Below are positions 6,936 to 13,552 of a DNA stretch of 13,552 nt, one piece after another. The DNA is from Pseudomonadota bacterium (GTDB lineage: Bacteria; Desulfobacterota; Desulfobulbia; Desulfobulbales; SURF-16): the NCBI GenBank assembly GCA_030597865.1, contig JAUVQZ010000053.1:1-13552 (forward strand), in the 5' to 3' direction. Both the position numbers and the translations under genes were made by a program. A model generated the notes under the pieces. It searched no databases. It worked only from the letters and a program-made list of their open reading frames with translations, and was not told the origin of the DNA. Every line of letters starts with the position of its first letter. The first letter of the stretch is position 1.

Positions 6936-7164
6936 GCACACCTGCCCTTACACCTACCACATGTTGCCGTAGCAATACTTTCGCCAGGCCTTTCCCTTAA
7001 CCGAGTAGAGTTTAGGTCGGAAAAACACGTTTTGCCAAAAAACCTTTTCCACCTGCGCCCATAATCTATTATCCCTGGCCCAAGCCTTGTATTCTCCACG
7101 CTTTTCGAGTAGAAGATTCTCAGTAAAAAAGCCTTTAACCATCCTTTCTTCCCGAGCTGTAAAG

Positions 7165-7797
7165 ATGAATAAGAAATCTATTATCAGAGAGTATGTTGAA
7201 GCAATCCTCATCGCTCTTGTACTGGCCCTTTTCATCCGAACATTTATTGTCCAGGCCTTTAAAATTCCTTCCGGCTCCATGCTTCCCACCTTGCAAATCG
7301 GCGACCACATTCTGGTTTCTAAATTTTCATACGCCCTCAAAAACCCCTTTACCGGCTCAACCATCATCTCCTTTTCAGAACCGGAACGTGGCGACATAAT
7401 CGTCTTTAAGTATCCCGTAAAACCTGAAATTGACTATATTAAACGGGTTATTGGTGTTACCGGTGATCGCATTGAGGTAAAAGACAAAAAGGTTTTTGTG
7501 AATGGTGAACCCTTCGATCTTCAGCAGGCCATTCATCTCGACAACTCAATCACCCCGCCGGAGCAATCGCCCCGGGATAATTACGGCCCAGTCACGGTGC
7601 CCCCACAATCTGTCTTTGTCATGGGCGATAATCGCGACCATAGCTATGACAGCCGTTTTTGGGGTTTTGTCAACCACAGGGCCATCCGCGGCAATGCCTT
7701 TATCATTTATTGGTCGTGGGACATCCAGCATTCACCCTTTTCCCTGAAAAGGCTGCAATCAATCCGCTGGAATAGACTGGGTGATACAATCAATTAA
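7165..7797 (+). CDS. lepB: Signal peptidase I
   Basis: LepB removes signal peptides from proteins exported by Sec or Tat and sits in the inner membrane with its active site facing the periplasm. The 210 residues have one N-terminal transmembrane helix (about 12-30), the catalytic serine in IPSGSMLPTL (Ser38), the general-base lysine in YIKRVIG (Lys93) and the family box GDNRDHSYDSRFWG (154-167). All are intact, so the enzyme should be active. It is not the prepilin peptidase PilD, which is an unrelated aspartic protease, so its position beside the pil genes is not functional evidence. I chose the ATG at 7165; an upstream TTG at 7087 would add 26 Ser/Arg-rich residues that do not look like coding sequence. 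It is divergent from pilM and 94 bases ahead of pyrB. Stop TAA. Confidence 0.96.
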   Translation: MNKKSIIREYVEAILIALVLALFIRTFIVQAFKIPSGSMLPTLQIGDHILVSKFSYALKNPFTGSTIISFSEPERGDIIVFKYPVKPEIDYIKRVIGVTGDRIEVKDKKVFVNGEPFDLQQAIHLDNSITPPEQSPRDNYGPVTVPPQSVFVMGDNRDHSYDSRFWGFVNHRAIRGNAFIIYWSWDIQHSPFSLKRLQSIRWNRLGDTIN

Positions 7798-7829
7798 TTT
7801 ATCTCCACCCCCTTCTTATTTTTGATATA

Positions 7830-7851
7830 TTACGGTAACAACCAACCGTAA
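7830..7851. repeat. Inverted repeat ahead of pyrB
   Basis: TTACGGT (7830-7836) and ACCGTAA (7845-7851) are perfect reverse complements with an eight-base loop, about 40 bases before the pyrB start. No T-run follows, so it is not an intrinsic terminator. It could be a protein-binding site or leader hairpin for the pyr genes; there is no direct evidence. Confidence 0.5.
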
Positions 7852-7891
7852 GATTTGATAATTACCCCACGCCTGGAAGACTCCTTTGCCA

Positions 7892-8830
7892 ATGGAAGTT
7901 GTTCATAAATTCTGCCATAAACACATCCTGGGCCTTGAGCAACTCAGCCCGGATGATATTGACTTTCTGTTACGCTCCGCTGCCTCATTTAAAGAAATTT
8001 CCACCCGCCAAATCAAGAAGGTTCCAGCCCTGCGCGGCCGAACCGTTATTAATCTCTTCTTTGAACCGAGCACCAGAACCCGTCTTTCCTTTGAGGTCGC
8101 TGCCAAAAGAATGAGTGCGGACACCTTCAATATTTCCGCCTCCACCAGCAGCTTGAAAAAGGGTGAAACCCTCATTGACACGGCCCTCAATCTTGCGGCC
8201 ATGAAGCCTGATATTATTATCATCCGTCATTCCCACTCCGGTTCACCGGGCCTGCTGGCCAAACATACCAAGGCATCTATCATTAATGCCGGTGACGGCA
8301 CCCACGAACACCCCAGTCAAGGTCTGCTTGACATGATGACCGTTCTTGAGAAAAAAGGACGTATAGGGGGCCTGAAAATTGCCATTATCGGCGATATAGC
8401 CCATAGCAGAGTGGCCCATTCAAACATCATTGGTTTCACCAAAATGGGGGCTAATGTTTCCGTAAGCGGCCCGGCCACCCTCCTCCCCATGGGCATTGAG
8501 CACCTTGGCGCCACGGTCTGTTCATCTGTCGATGAGGCGGTTGAGGGTGCCGATGTGATCATGGCCCTCCGCATCCAATCGGAACGCCAAAAGGATCCCC
8601 TCATCCCCTCTTTACGTGAATACGCGACTTTTTTTGGCATCAACAAACGAGCTCTCACCTTGGCCAAACCTGATGCCCTTATTATGCATCCCGGCCCGAT
8701 GAACCGTGGCGTTGAGCTTGATCCAGATCTGGCTGATGGCCCGCACTCCGTCATTCTCGACCAGGTCACAAATGGTGTTGCCATGCGCATGGCCCTGCTC
8801 TATGCGATCATGGGAGGAGGTGAAGGATAA
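7892..8830 (+). CDS. pyrB: Aspartate carbamoyltransferase, catalytic chain
   Basis: PyrB makes carbamoyl-aspartate from carbamoyl phosphate and aspartate, the first committed step of pyrimidine synthesis. The 312 residues carry the carbamoyl-phosphate site STRTR (60-64), the SSLKKGET loop with its active-site lysine (Lys90), Arg112, the GDGTHEHPSQ motif (His140, Gln143) and, near the C terminus, HPGPMNRG. All catalytic positions are present. No regulatory chain pyrI is found in the window, and the direct coupling to pyrC resembles species in which PyrB associates with the dihydroorotase. The ATG at 7892 is used; a TTG at 7886 would add two residues and has GGAAG six bases upstream, so it cannot be excluded. 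The stop TAA overlaps the pyrC ATG by one base. Confidence 0.96.
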   Translation: MEVVHKFCHKHILGLEQLSPDDIDFLLRSAASFKEISTRQIKKVPALRGRTVINLFFEPSTRTRLSFEVAAKRMSADTFNISASTSSLKKGETLIDTALNLAAMKPDIIIIRHSHSGSPGLLAKHTKASIINAGDGTHEHPSQGLLDMMTVLEKKGRIGGLKIAIIGDIAHSRVAHSNIIGFTKMGANVSVSGPATLLPMGIEHLGATVCSSVDEAVEGADVIMALRIQSERQKDPLIPSLREYATFFGINKRALTLAKPDALIMHPGPMNRGVELDPDLADGPHSVILDQVTNGVAMRMALLYAIMGGGEG

Positions 8831-10122
8831 TGCCCCAATCACTCTTGTTAAAAAATGGCCGGATCATAGATCCTGCCAATAATATTGATAGCCCTGGCAG
8901 CCTTCTCCTGGAGAATGGCAAAATAAAATCCGTTTACCTGGGTGATTATGCCAACAGCCCGCAGGGAGAGTGTCAGGTCATAGATGCCAGTGGCAAATGG
9001 ATCGTGCCCGGTCTTGTTGATATGCATGTCCACCTGCGTGAACCCGGTGAAGAGTACAAGGAAACGGTGGAGAGCGGGACCAGAGCCGCCGCCAGCGGAG
9101 GATTTACCGCTGTGGCCTGCATGCCCAACACCTCCCCTGTCAATGATAATGAGGCTGTGACCACCTTGATTCTGGCCAAGGCGAAAAAGGCCGGTTTTGC
9201 CAAGGTCTACCCGGTGGCAGCCATTAGCCAGCACTCTGACGGCTCCCGTCTCGCCGAGTTTGGCGAGCTGCAAAAGGCCGGAGCTGTTGCCCTTTCTGAT
9301 GATGGCCGGCCGGTTGAAAACAGCCAGCTCATGCGCCGCGCCCTTGAATACAGCACCAATTTTGATTTCCTGCTCATATCCCATGCTGAGGAGATGACCC
9401 TCTGCGGTGACGGGGTCATGAATGAGGGGCCTCTTTCCACCCGTCTCGGCCTAAGGGGCATCCCCCGCATTGCTGAAGAAATCATGATCTATCGTGATCT
9501 GGCCCTTGCCGAGTATGTCAACCGCCCCATCCATATCGCCCATATCTCCACCCGTGAATCCGTGGATCTCATCCGTCGGGCAAAGCTGAAAGGGTGTCAG
9601 GTTACAGCCGAAACAACGCCCCATTATTTCACCCTCACCGAAGAGGCCATTGGTGATTATAACACCGCAGCCAAGATGAATCCGCCCCTGCGCACCCTTG
9701 ATGACCGTCAGGCCATCCAGGAGGGCCTTGAGGATGGCACCATTGACGCCATTGCCACGGATCATGCCCCCCATTCCAGGGCGGAAAAAGAGGTTGAGTT
9801 TGACCTGGCCGCCAACGGTATCATTGGCCTGGAGACCTCTGTGCCCTTGGCCCTTGCCCTGGTACGCGACAAGATCATCAGCCCCACCAGGCTGGTTGAA
9901 CTCATGTCCGTCAATCCCTGCCGGATTCTCGGGGTGAAAGGTGGCAGCCTTGACCAAGGGGCCAGCGCCGACGTCACCCTCATTGACCCTGACCTTACCT
10001 TCACCTACGAAGAAAAGGATGTGGTCTCAAAAAGCAAGAACTCTCCCTTTCTCACCTGGTCTCTCCAGGGCAAGGCGGTTCTCACCATCCTCAATGGCAA
10101 GATAACCTTCGACGCCCTATAA
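8830..10122 (+). CDS. pyrC: Dihydroorotase, long zinc-dependent type
   Basis: PyrC closes carbamoyl-aspartate to dihydroorotate, the step right after PyrB. The 430 residues match the long (type I, Aquifex/Bacillus-like) dihydroorotases. Visible metal and active-site positions are HVH (His66, His68) followed by LREPG, DDG (157-159), ISHAEE (His185), HIAHIST (His235, His238) and ATDHAPH (Asp311). These residues are lost in the inactive PyrC-like partners of some aspartate carbamoyltransferases, so this protein should be catalytic. Start and stop overlap with pyrB as TAATG, and GGAGG lies nine bases upstream inside the pyrB end, so the pair is translationally coupled, suggesting a joint PyrB-PyrC complex. 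A strong terminator follows directly after the TAA. Confidence 0.96.
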   Translation: MPQSLLLKNGRIIDPANNIDSPGSLLLENGKIKSVYLGDYANSPQGECQVIDASGKWIVPGLVDMHVHLREPGEEYKETVESGTRAAASGGFTAVACMPNTSPVNDNEAVTTLILAKAKKAGFAKVYPVAAISQHSDGSRLAEFGELQKAGAVALSDDGRPVENSQLMRRALEYSTNFDFLLISHAEEMTLCGDGVMNEGPLSTRLGLRGIPRIAEEIMIYRDLALAEYVNRPIHIAHISTRESVDLIRRAKLKGCQVTAETTPHYFTLTEEAIGDYNTAAKMNPPLRTLDDRQAIQEGLEDGTIDAIATDHAPHSRAEKEVEFDLAANGIIGLETSVPLALALVRDKIISPTRLVELMSVNPCRILGVKGGSLDQGASADVTLIDPDLTFTYEEKDVVSKSKNSPFLTWSLQGKAVLTILNGKITFDAL

Positions 10123-10162
10123 AAAAAGCCCTCCACCAGGCATATGGTGGAGGGCTTTTTTT
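10121..10162. terminator. Bidirectional intrinsic terminator shared by pyrC and topA
   Basis: The stem GCCCTCCACCA (10128-10138) pairs perfectly with TGGTGGAGGGC (10145-10155) around a six-base loop. Seven A precede it and seven T follow it, so either strand gives a GC-rich hairpin with a U-tract. It begins within the pyrC stop codon and lies 35 bases beyond the topA stop, serving both convergent genes. Confidence 0.95.
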
Positions 10163-10196
10163 AAAATCGATCTTTCCAACAAAAATGACGGCTTTT

Positions 10197-12497
10197 TTAG
10201 GCCTCGTCTTCCTCCCCTTCAAGATCCTTCCGATAGCCGCATTTCTTATCCGGGCAGCGCAGGTGATGGCCTTCCTTCTTGGTGTTTTTGTCCAACAGAT
10301 AGGGGGAAGCACAGTCGGGACAGATCTCCGCCATTGGTTTATCCCACAGGGCAAAGGTGCATTTCGGATATTGATCGCAGCTGTAAAACACCTTGCCACG
10401 CTTGGACACCTTTTTTATGATCTCGCCCTGGCAGCCTTCTTCCGGGCATGTAACCCCGGTGGTCTCTGACTTTATATTTTTACATTTCGGATAGCCCGAA
10501 CAAGCCATAAACCGGCCAAACTTGCCGTGCTTATAAACCATGGGACTGCCGCATTTATCGCAAACCTCACCGGTCTCCTCAAGCTCTTCCTTCTCCTTGG
10601 GGATAACCTTGCCGTCCTTATCCTTAGTAAAATCGGTGGTGTTTTTACAGTCCGGATAATTTTCGCAGGCCAGAAATTCGCCCATCCGGCCCCACTTAAT
10701 CACCATGGTTCCACCACATTTATCACATTTGATATCAGTGGGGATGGCGCTCCGCTTGACCGACTTCATCTCCTGCTTGGCCGTTTCCAAGGTTTGCTGA
10801 AAGGGGGAGTAAAAATCCTGGAGGATTTTCAACCACTTCACCGTTCCCTCCTCGACCTTATCAAGCTGCTCCTCCATGGAGGCGGTGAACTCGACATCCA
10901 TAATGGCGGGAAAATGCTGAACAAGAAGATCATTGACCAGCGCCCCCAGATCTGTGGGCATGAACTTCCGGGCCTCCAGGAGGACATACTCCTTATCCTG
11001 GATGGTGGACAAAATGGCAGCATAGGTTGAGGGCCGGCCAACGCCGTTATCCTCCAGGGCCTTGACAAGGGTGGCCTCTGTGAAGCGCGCCGGGGGTTGG
11101 GTAAAATGCTGCTTCTGCTCCAATCCTTGGAGCTGCAGGACATCGCCCTCTGTTACTGAAGGCAAAATGACATCATTACCACCATAGGCGGCTGTAGTAT
11201 TACCGCCCTCGTCCACTGCCTCGGCATAGAGGGAGAGAAAGCCAAGGAAGCGCATGATGGAGCCGGTGGTCTTGAACTGATACTCCTTGGCATCAATCAA
11301 AATTGTGGTCTGGTCATACAGCGCATGGGTCATCTGACTGGCAACAAAGCGCTTCCAAACCAGGGTATAGAGCTTGAGCATATCCCTTTCAAGAAAGGGG
11401 GCGACCTTGTCAGGGGTCAGGGAGACATCGGTGGGCCTGACCGCCTCATGGGCATCCTGGGCCGACTTACTCGTCTTATAGGTGTTGGGTTTAGCGGGCA
11501 GAAACTCCGGGCCAAGGTCGCTGGCAATATGATCGCGGAGCTGGGCCAGGGCCTCGTCATTGATCCTGGTCGAATCCGTACGCATATAGGTAATAAGGCC
11601 GGTGGGGCCATCACCGCCGACCTCAATCCCCTCATAGAGGCGCTGGGCCAGGGTCATGGTCTTCTTTGCTGAAAAACGTAACTTCCTGTTGGCATCCATC
11701 TGCATGGAACTGGTAATAAAAGGCGGGCTGGGAAAACGTCTCTTCTCCTTGCGGGTGACCTTGCTGACCGTAAACTCTGCCCCCTTTAGGTCATCGACAA
11801 TTCCTGTGGCCTGCTTTTCGTCCTTGATCCTGCCTGCGGCTTTATCCACCTTTGTTTTGCCGATGCGATCGATCTGGGCAGAAAAGAGGGGGGGGGCATC
11901 CTTCTGCAGGCTGGCTGCTATTGACCAGTATTCCACTGAGTCAAAGGCCTTGATGGCCTCTTCCCGCTCACACACCATGCGAACCGCCACGGACTGGACA
12001 CGGCCGGCGCTTAGGCCACGGCGCACCTTATCCCAAAGCAGCGGCGAGATCTGATACCCCACCAAGCGATCAAGAATCCGCCGGGCCTGCTGGGCCTCAA
12101 ATTTATGCTGATCAATCTCTGAGGCCTCTCCCATGGCCTTGAGAATGGCCTTCTTGGTCAATTCATGGAATAAGACGCGGTGAATCGGTTTTTTGGCGCC
12201 CTTTAAAATATGGGCAATATGCCAGGCAATGGCCTCCCCTTCCCGATCAGGATCCGGTGCCAGGTATATGTCATCAGCCTTTTTAGCGGCATTTTTAAGA
12301 TCACTGATAACATTACTCTTGCCACGGATAGTCACATATTGAGGCAGGAAATCCTTGTCAACATCCACCCCCAGGGTCTTGACGGGCAAATCACGGATAT
12401 GCCCCACCGAGGCCTTGACATCAAAGGATTTGCCCAGATAACGCTGGAGGGTACGCGCCTTGGCAGGGGACTCGACAATAATTAATGATTTTGACAT
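10197..12497 (-). CDS. topA: DNA topoisomerase I (type IA)
   Basis: TopA relaxes negative supercoils by cutting one DNA strand through a 5'-phosphotyrosine. The 766 residues begin with a TOPRIM domain (IVESPAKA at 7-14 with Glu9, and DPDRE at 82-86 with Asp82, Asp84 and Glu86), followed by the toroid core with RRGLSAGRVQSVAVR (159-173) and the active-site tyrosine in GLITYMRTDSTR (Tyr304). The C terminus carries four Cys4 zinc-finger-like modules starting at about residues 591, 646, 684 and 726, each with four cysteines visible. All key residues are intact. The length is shorter than the 865 residues of E. coli but common in other phyla. The ATG at 12497 has only a weak GAG upstream. It follows dprA, a common pairing, but with a terminator between them. 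A C9 tract lies at codons 201-204. Stop TAA. Confidence 0.97.
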   Translation of the reverse strand: MSKSLIIVESPAKARTLQRYLGKSFDVKASVGHIRDLPVKTLGVDVDKDFLPQYVTIRGKSNVISDLKNAAKKADDIYLAPDPDREGEAIAWHIAHILKGAKKPIHRVLFHELTKKAILKAMGEASEIDQHKFEAQQARRILDRLVGYQISPLLWDKVRRGLSAGRVQSVAVRMVCEREEAIKAFDSVEYWSIAASLQKDAPPLFSAQIDRIGKTKVDKAAGRIKDEKQATGIVDDLKGAEFTVSKVTRKEKRRFPSPPFITSSMQMDANRKLRFSAKKTMTLAQRLYEGIEVGGDGPTGLITYMRTDSTRINDEALAQLRDHIASDLGPEFLPAKPNTYKTSKSAQDAHEAVRPTDVSLTPDKVAPFLERDMLKLYTLVWKRFVASQMTHALYDQTTILIDAKEYQFKTTGSIMRFLGFLSLYAEAVDEGGNTTAAYGGNDVILPSVTEGDVLQLQGLEQKQHFTQPPARFTEATLVKALEDNGVGRPSTYAAILSTIQDKEYVLLEARKFMPTDLGALVNDLLVQHFPAIMDVEFTASMEEQLDKVEEGTVKWLKILQDFYSPFQQTLETAKQEMKSVKRSAIPTDIKCDKCGGTMVIKWGRMGEFLACENYPDCKNTTDFTKDKDGKVIPKEKEELEETGEVCDKCGSPMVYKHGKFGRFMACSGYPKCKNIKSETTGVTCPEEGCQGEIIKKVSKRGKVFYSCDQYPKCTFALWDKPMAEICPDCASPYLLDKNTKKEGHHLRCPDKKCGYRKDLEGEEDEA
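11888..11896 (-). repeat. C9 homopolymer in topA
   Basis: Nine G on the plus strand (C9 in the coding strand) encode Ala201-Pro-Pro-Leu204. A length change of one base would break an essential gene, so the tract is a mutational hotspot kept in frame by selection. Confidence 0.9.
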
Positions 12498-12548
12498 ATA
12501 AAACAGCTCTACATAACAAAGGTGTTTGTGGCGAAGTTAGAGGAGGTC

Positions 12549-12582
12549 AAAAAAACAAGGGGTGGACAAGCCCCCCCCCTTT
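12549..12582 (-). terminator. Intrinsic terminator after dprA
   Basis: On the minus strand a run of nine G (12579-12571) faces CCCCTT (12562-12557), giving a stem of four G-C pairs, or six pairs if G residues bulge out, around CTTGTCCA. G and then seven T follow. It lies about 40 bases after the dprA stop and 51 bases before topA, so topA probably needs its own promoter or readthrough. I see no convincing topA promoter in the 51 bases. Confidence 0.5.
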
Positions 12583-12622
12583 ACTCCTGTTATCCGTTAA
12601 CCTCTCTATTTCTTCTAAAGAG

Positions 12623-13552
12623 TTATACTTCCGCAGAAGATGTTTTCTGATACTGATTTCCAGGGAGCGCTTCCAGCAGCCCCTTAAGTTCCAAAAGCAG
12701 AAGAAGCTCCGCCACTTTTTCCGGGGCCATTTGAGAATTCTGAATCAGCTCGTCTATGTTTTGCGGGTACACGTCTAGCCATCCATACAGCTTTTCCTCC
12801 TCAGGAGTCAAGGCAGTTCCTAATCTTTTTTCATCTGGCCGGCATAAACCAGCCCCCTGCTCCCCCCCCATACCGAGCTCCTGAAAAATATCATCCACCG
12901 TATGGACCAGGGTGGCACCTTCTTGCAAGAGGCGATGGGCCCCACAGCTTTTCAGCGAATCGATACGCCCGGGGATGGCAAAAACTTCACGGCCCTGCTC
13001 CAGGGCCAAGCGCGCCGTGATAAGAGAGCCAGACCTGCGGGCCGCCTCCACCACCACGACACCCAGAGAAAGACCGCTGATAATCCGGTTGCGGGCCGGA
13101 AAGCGAAAGGCCTCAGGCCTGGCACCAAAGGGCGCCTCGGAAACCAGGGCCCCCTTGGCAGCTATCTCCTGATAGAGCTCACGGTGCTGGCCGGGGTAGA
13201 TAACATCAATGCCACAGCCCAAGACCCCGATAGTCGTGCCGCCCTGCAGGGCACCGGTATGGGCGGCGGCATCGATACCCAGGGCCACTCCACTGACCAC
13301 CGTAACCCCGCCAAGGGCAAGACGGTGGGCCATGTCAGCAGCGATCCTCTTGCCATACACCGTGGCGGCCCGGGAACCCACCATGGCAACACAGGTTGAC
13401 GACAACAACGCGACATCCCCCTTGACATAGAGGACGGCCGGCGGCCGGTAAATATGGCGGAGGGGTTCTGGATAACGCGGGTCATCACGGGTCAGGATGA
13501 TGACGTTTTCCCGGGCCGCCTTTTCCAGCTCACCATCGGCGGCACGCCTCAG
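12623..13552 (-). CDS. dprA: DNA processing protein DprA, 5' end outside the window
   Basis: DprA loads RecA on incoming single-stranded DNA during natural transformation. The frame is open to the window edge, so 309 residues are visible and the start is missing; the TTG at 13408 is not the start, because upstream codons read as DprA sequence (TRDDPRYPEPLRHIYRPPAVLYVKGD). The Rossmann-like domain shows the nucleotide-fold motif VAMVGSR, then VSGVALGIDAAAHTGAL, GVLGCGIDVIYPGQH, FPARNRIISGLS and VVVEAARRSGSLITARLALEQGREVFAIPG. A Gly-rich linker encoded in part by a G8 tract leads to a C-terminal winged-helix-like domain (LTPEEEKLYGWLDVYPQNIDEL to the end). It precedes topA in the same direction, a frequent arrangement. 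Stop TAA. Confidence 0.95.
   Translation of the reverse strand: MRRAADGELEKAARENVIILTRDDPRYPEPLRHIYRPPAVLYVKGDVALLSSTCVAMVGSRAATVYGKRIAADMAHRLALGGVTVVSGVALGIDAAAHTGALQGGTTIGVLGCGIDVIYPGQHRELYQEIAAKGALVSEAPFGARPEAFRFPARNRIISGLSLGVVVVEAARRSGSLITARLALEQGREVFAIPGRIDSLKSCGAHRLLQEGATLVHTVDDIFQELGMGGEQGAGLCRPDEKRLGTALTPEEEKLYGWLDVYPQNIDELIQNSQMAPEKVAELLLLLELKGLLEALPGNQYQKTSSAEV
12862..12869 (-). repeat. G8 homopolymer in the dprA linker
   Basis: Eight C on the plus strand (G8 in the coding strand) span the codons for Met-Gly-Gly-Glu between the two domains of DprA. One base gained leads to a TGA about eleven codons later, and one base lost to a TAG about sixteen codons later. Either removes the last roughly 79 residues, the winged-helix-like domain. 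Confidence 0.9.

Larger units (their letters stand above)
6591..7164. other. Divergent intergenic region between pilM and lepB
   Basis: These 574 bases hold no protein gene or known RNA gene that I can support. They contain the pil promoter (6675-6702), a 10-base-stem inverted repeat at 6818-6852, a copy of one of its arms at 6704-6730, a second 10-base-stem dyad at 6889-6923, and a weaker plus-strand promoter candidate at 6906-6935. The stretch 6936-7164 shows nothing recognisable beyond the lepB leader. Confidence 0.7.

Noticed and set aside
6869..7099. Minus-strand frame of 76 codons with a Cys-rich CGRCKGRC segment
   Set aside because: It starts with GTG without a ribosome binding site, resembles no family I know, and shares its DNA with another open frame (6954-7397) that runs over lepB.
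7087..7164. 26-codon upstream extension of lepB from a TTG
   Set aside because: The added residues are Ser/Arg-rich and precede an otherwise normal LepB N terminus starting at the ATG at 7165.
8848..9957. Long minus-strand open frames opposite pyrC (8848-9384 and 9451-9957)
   Set aside because: They lie wholly inside a confident pyrC with complete active-site motifs and have no recognisable domain.
10527..11030. Plus-strand frame of 167 codons opposite topA
   Set aside because: It is the antisense of the TopA core and first zinc fingers and has no recognisable features.

Overview
The window looks like chromosomal DNA of a Gram-negative, Desulfobacterota-type bacterium, probably a Desulfobulbales-like sulfate reducer. 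This is inferred from the protein sequences (PilMNOP, a signal-peptide-bearing AMIN protein, a lipoprotein secretin, a TopA with four Cys4 fingers) and from gene order; no database was searched. It holds eleven recognisable genes, and I see no RNA gene, CRISPR array or intact mobile element.

Region 1 (2-6702, minus strand) is a type IV pilus alignment and secretin operon. A good sigma-70-like promoter (6675-6702) is followed by pilM, pilN, pilO, pilP, a PilQ-like gene interrupted by an in-frame amber codon (3643-1772), and a separate lipoprotein secretin (1741-2). PilM (cytoplasmic) should bind the N-terminal tail of PilN, PilN and PilO should pair through the periplasm, and PilP should link them to the secretin. 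The unusual part is that the jobs of PilQ are split between two genes. One gene carries the AMIN and STN domains and then TPR repeats instead of a channel; the next gene carries the channel. The only stop codon interrupting the first of these two genes is a single TAG inside its first AMIN domain.

Region 2 (6591-7164) is a 574-base divergent intergenic stretch with two clear inverted repeats, the pil promoter on the minus strand and a weaker candidate promoter for lepB on the plus strand.

Region 3 (7165-10162, plus strand) holds lepB (signal peptidase I), pyrB and pyrC. The two pyrimidine genes overlap by one base and encode consecutive enzymes of UMP synthesis. A perfect bidirectional terminator closes the group and is shared with the convergent topA.

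Region 4 (10197-13552, minus strand) holds dprA (its 5' end lies outside the window), an intrinsic terminator, and topA.

The most interesting observations are the amber-interrupted AMIN-STN-TPR gene beside its separate secretin, and four G/C homopolymer tracts of 8 or 9 bases, one of which could switch off the C-terminal domain of DprA by slippage. The rest is conserved housekeeping content.
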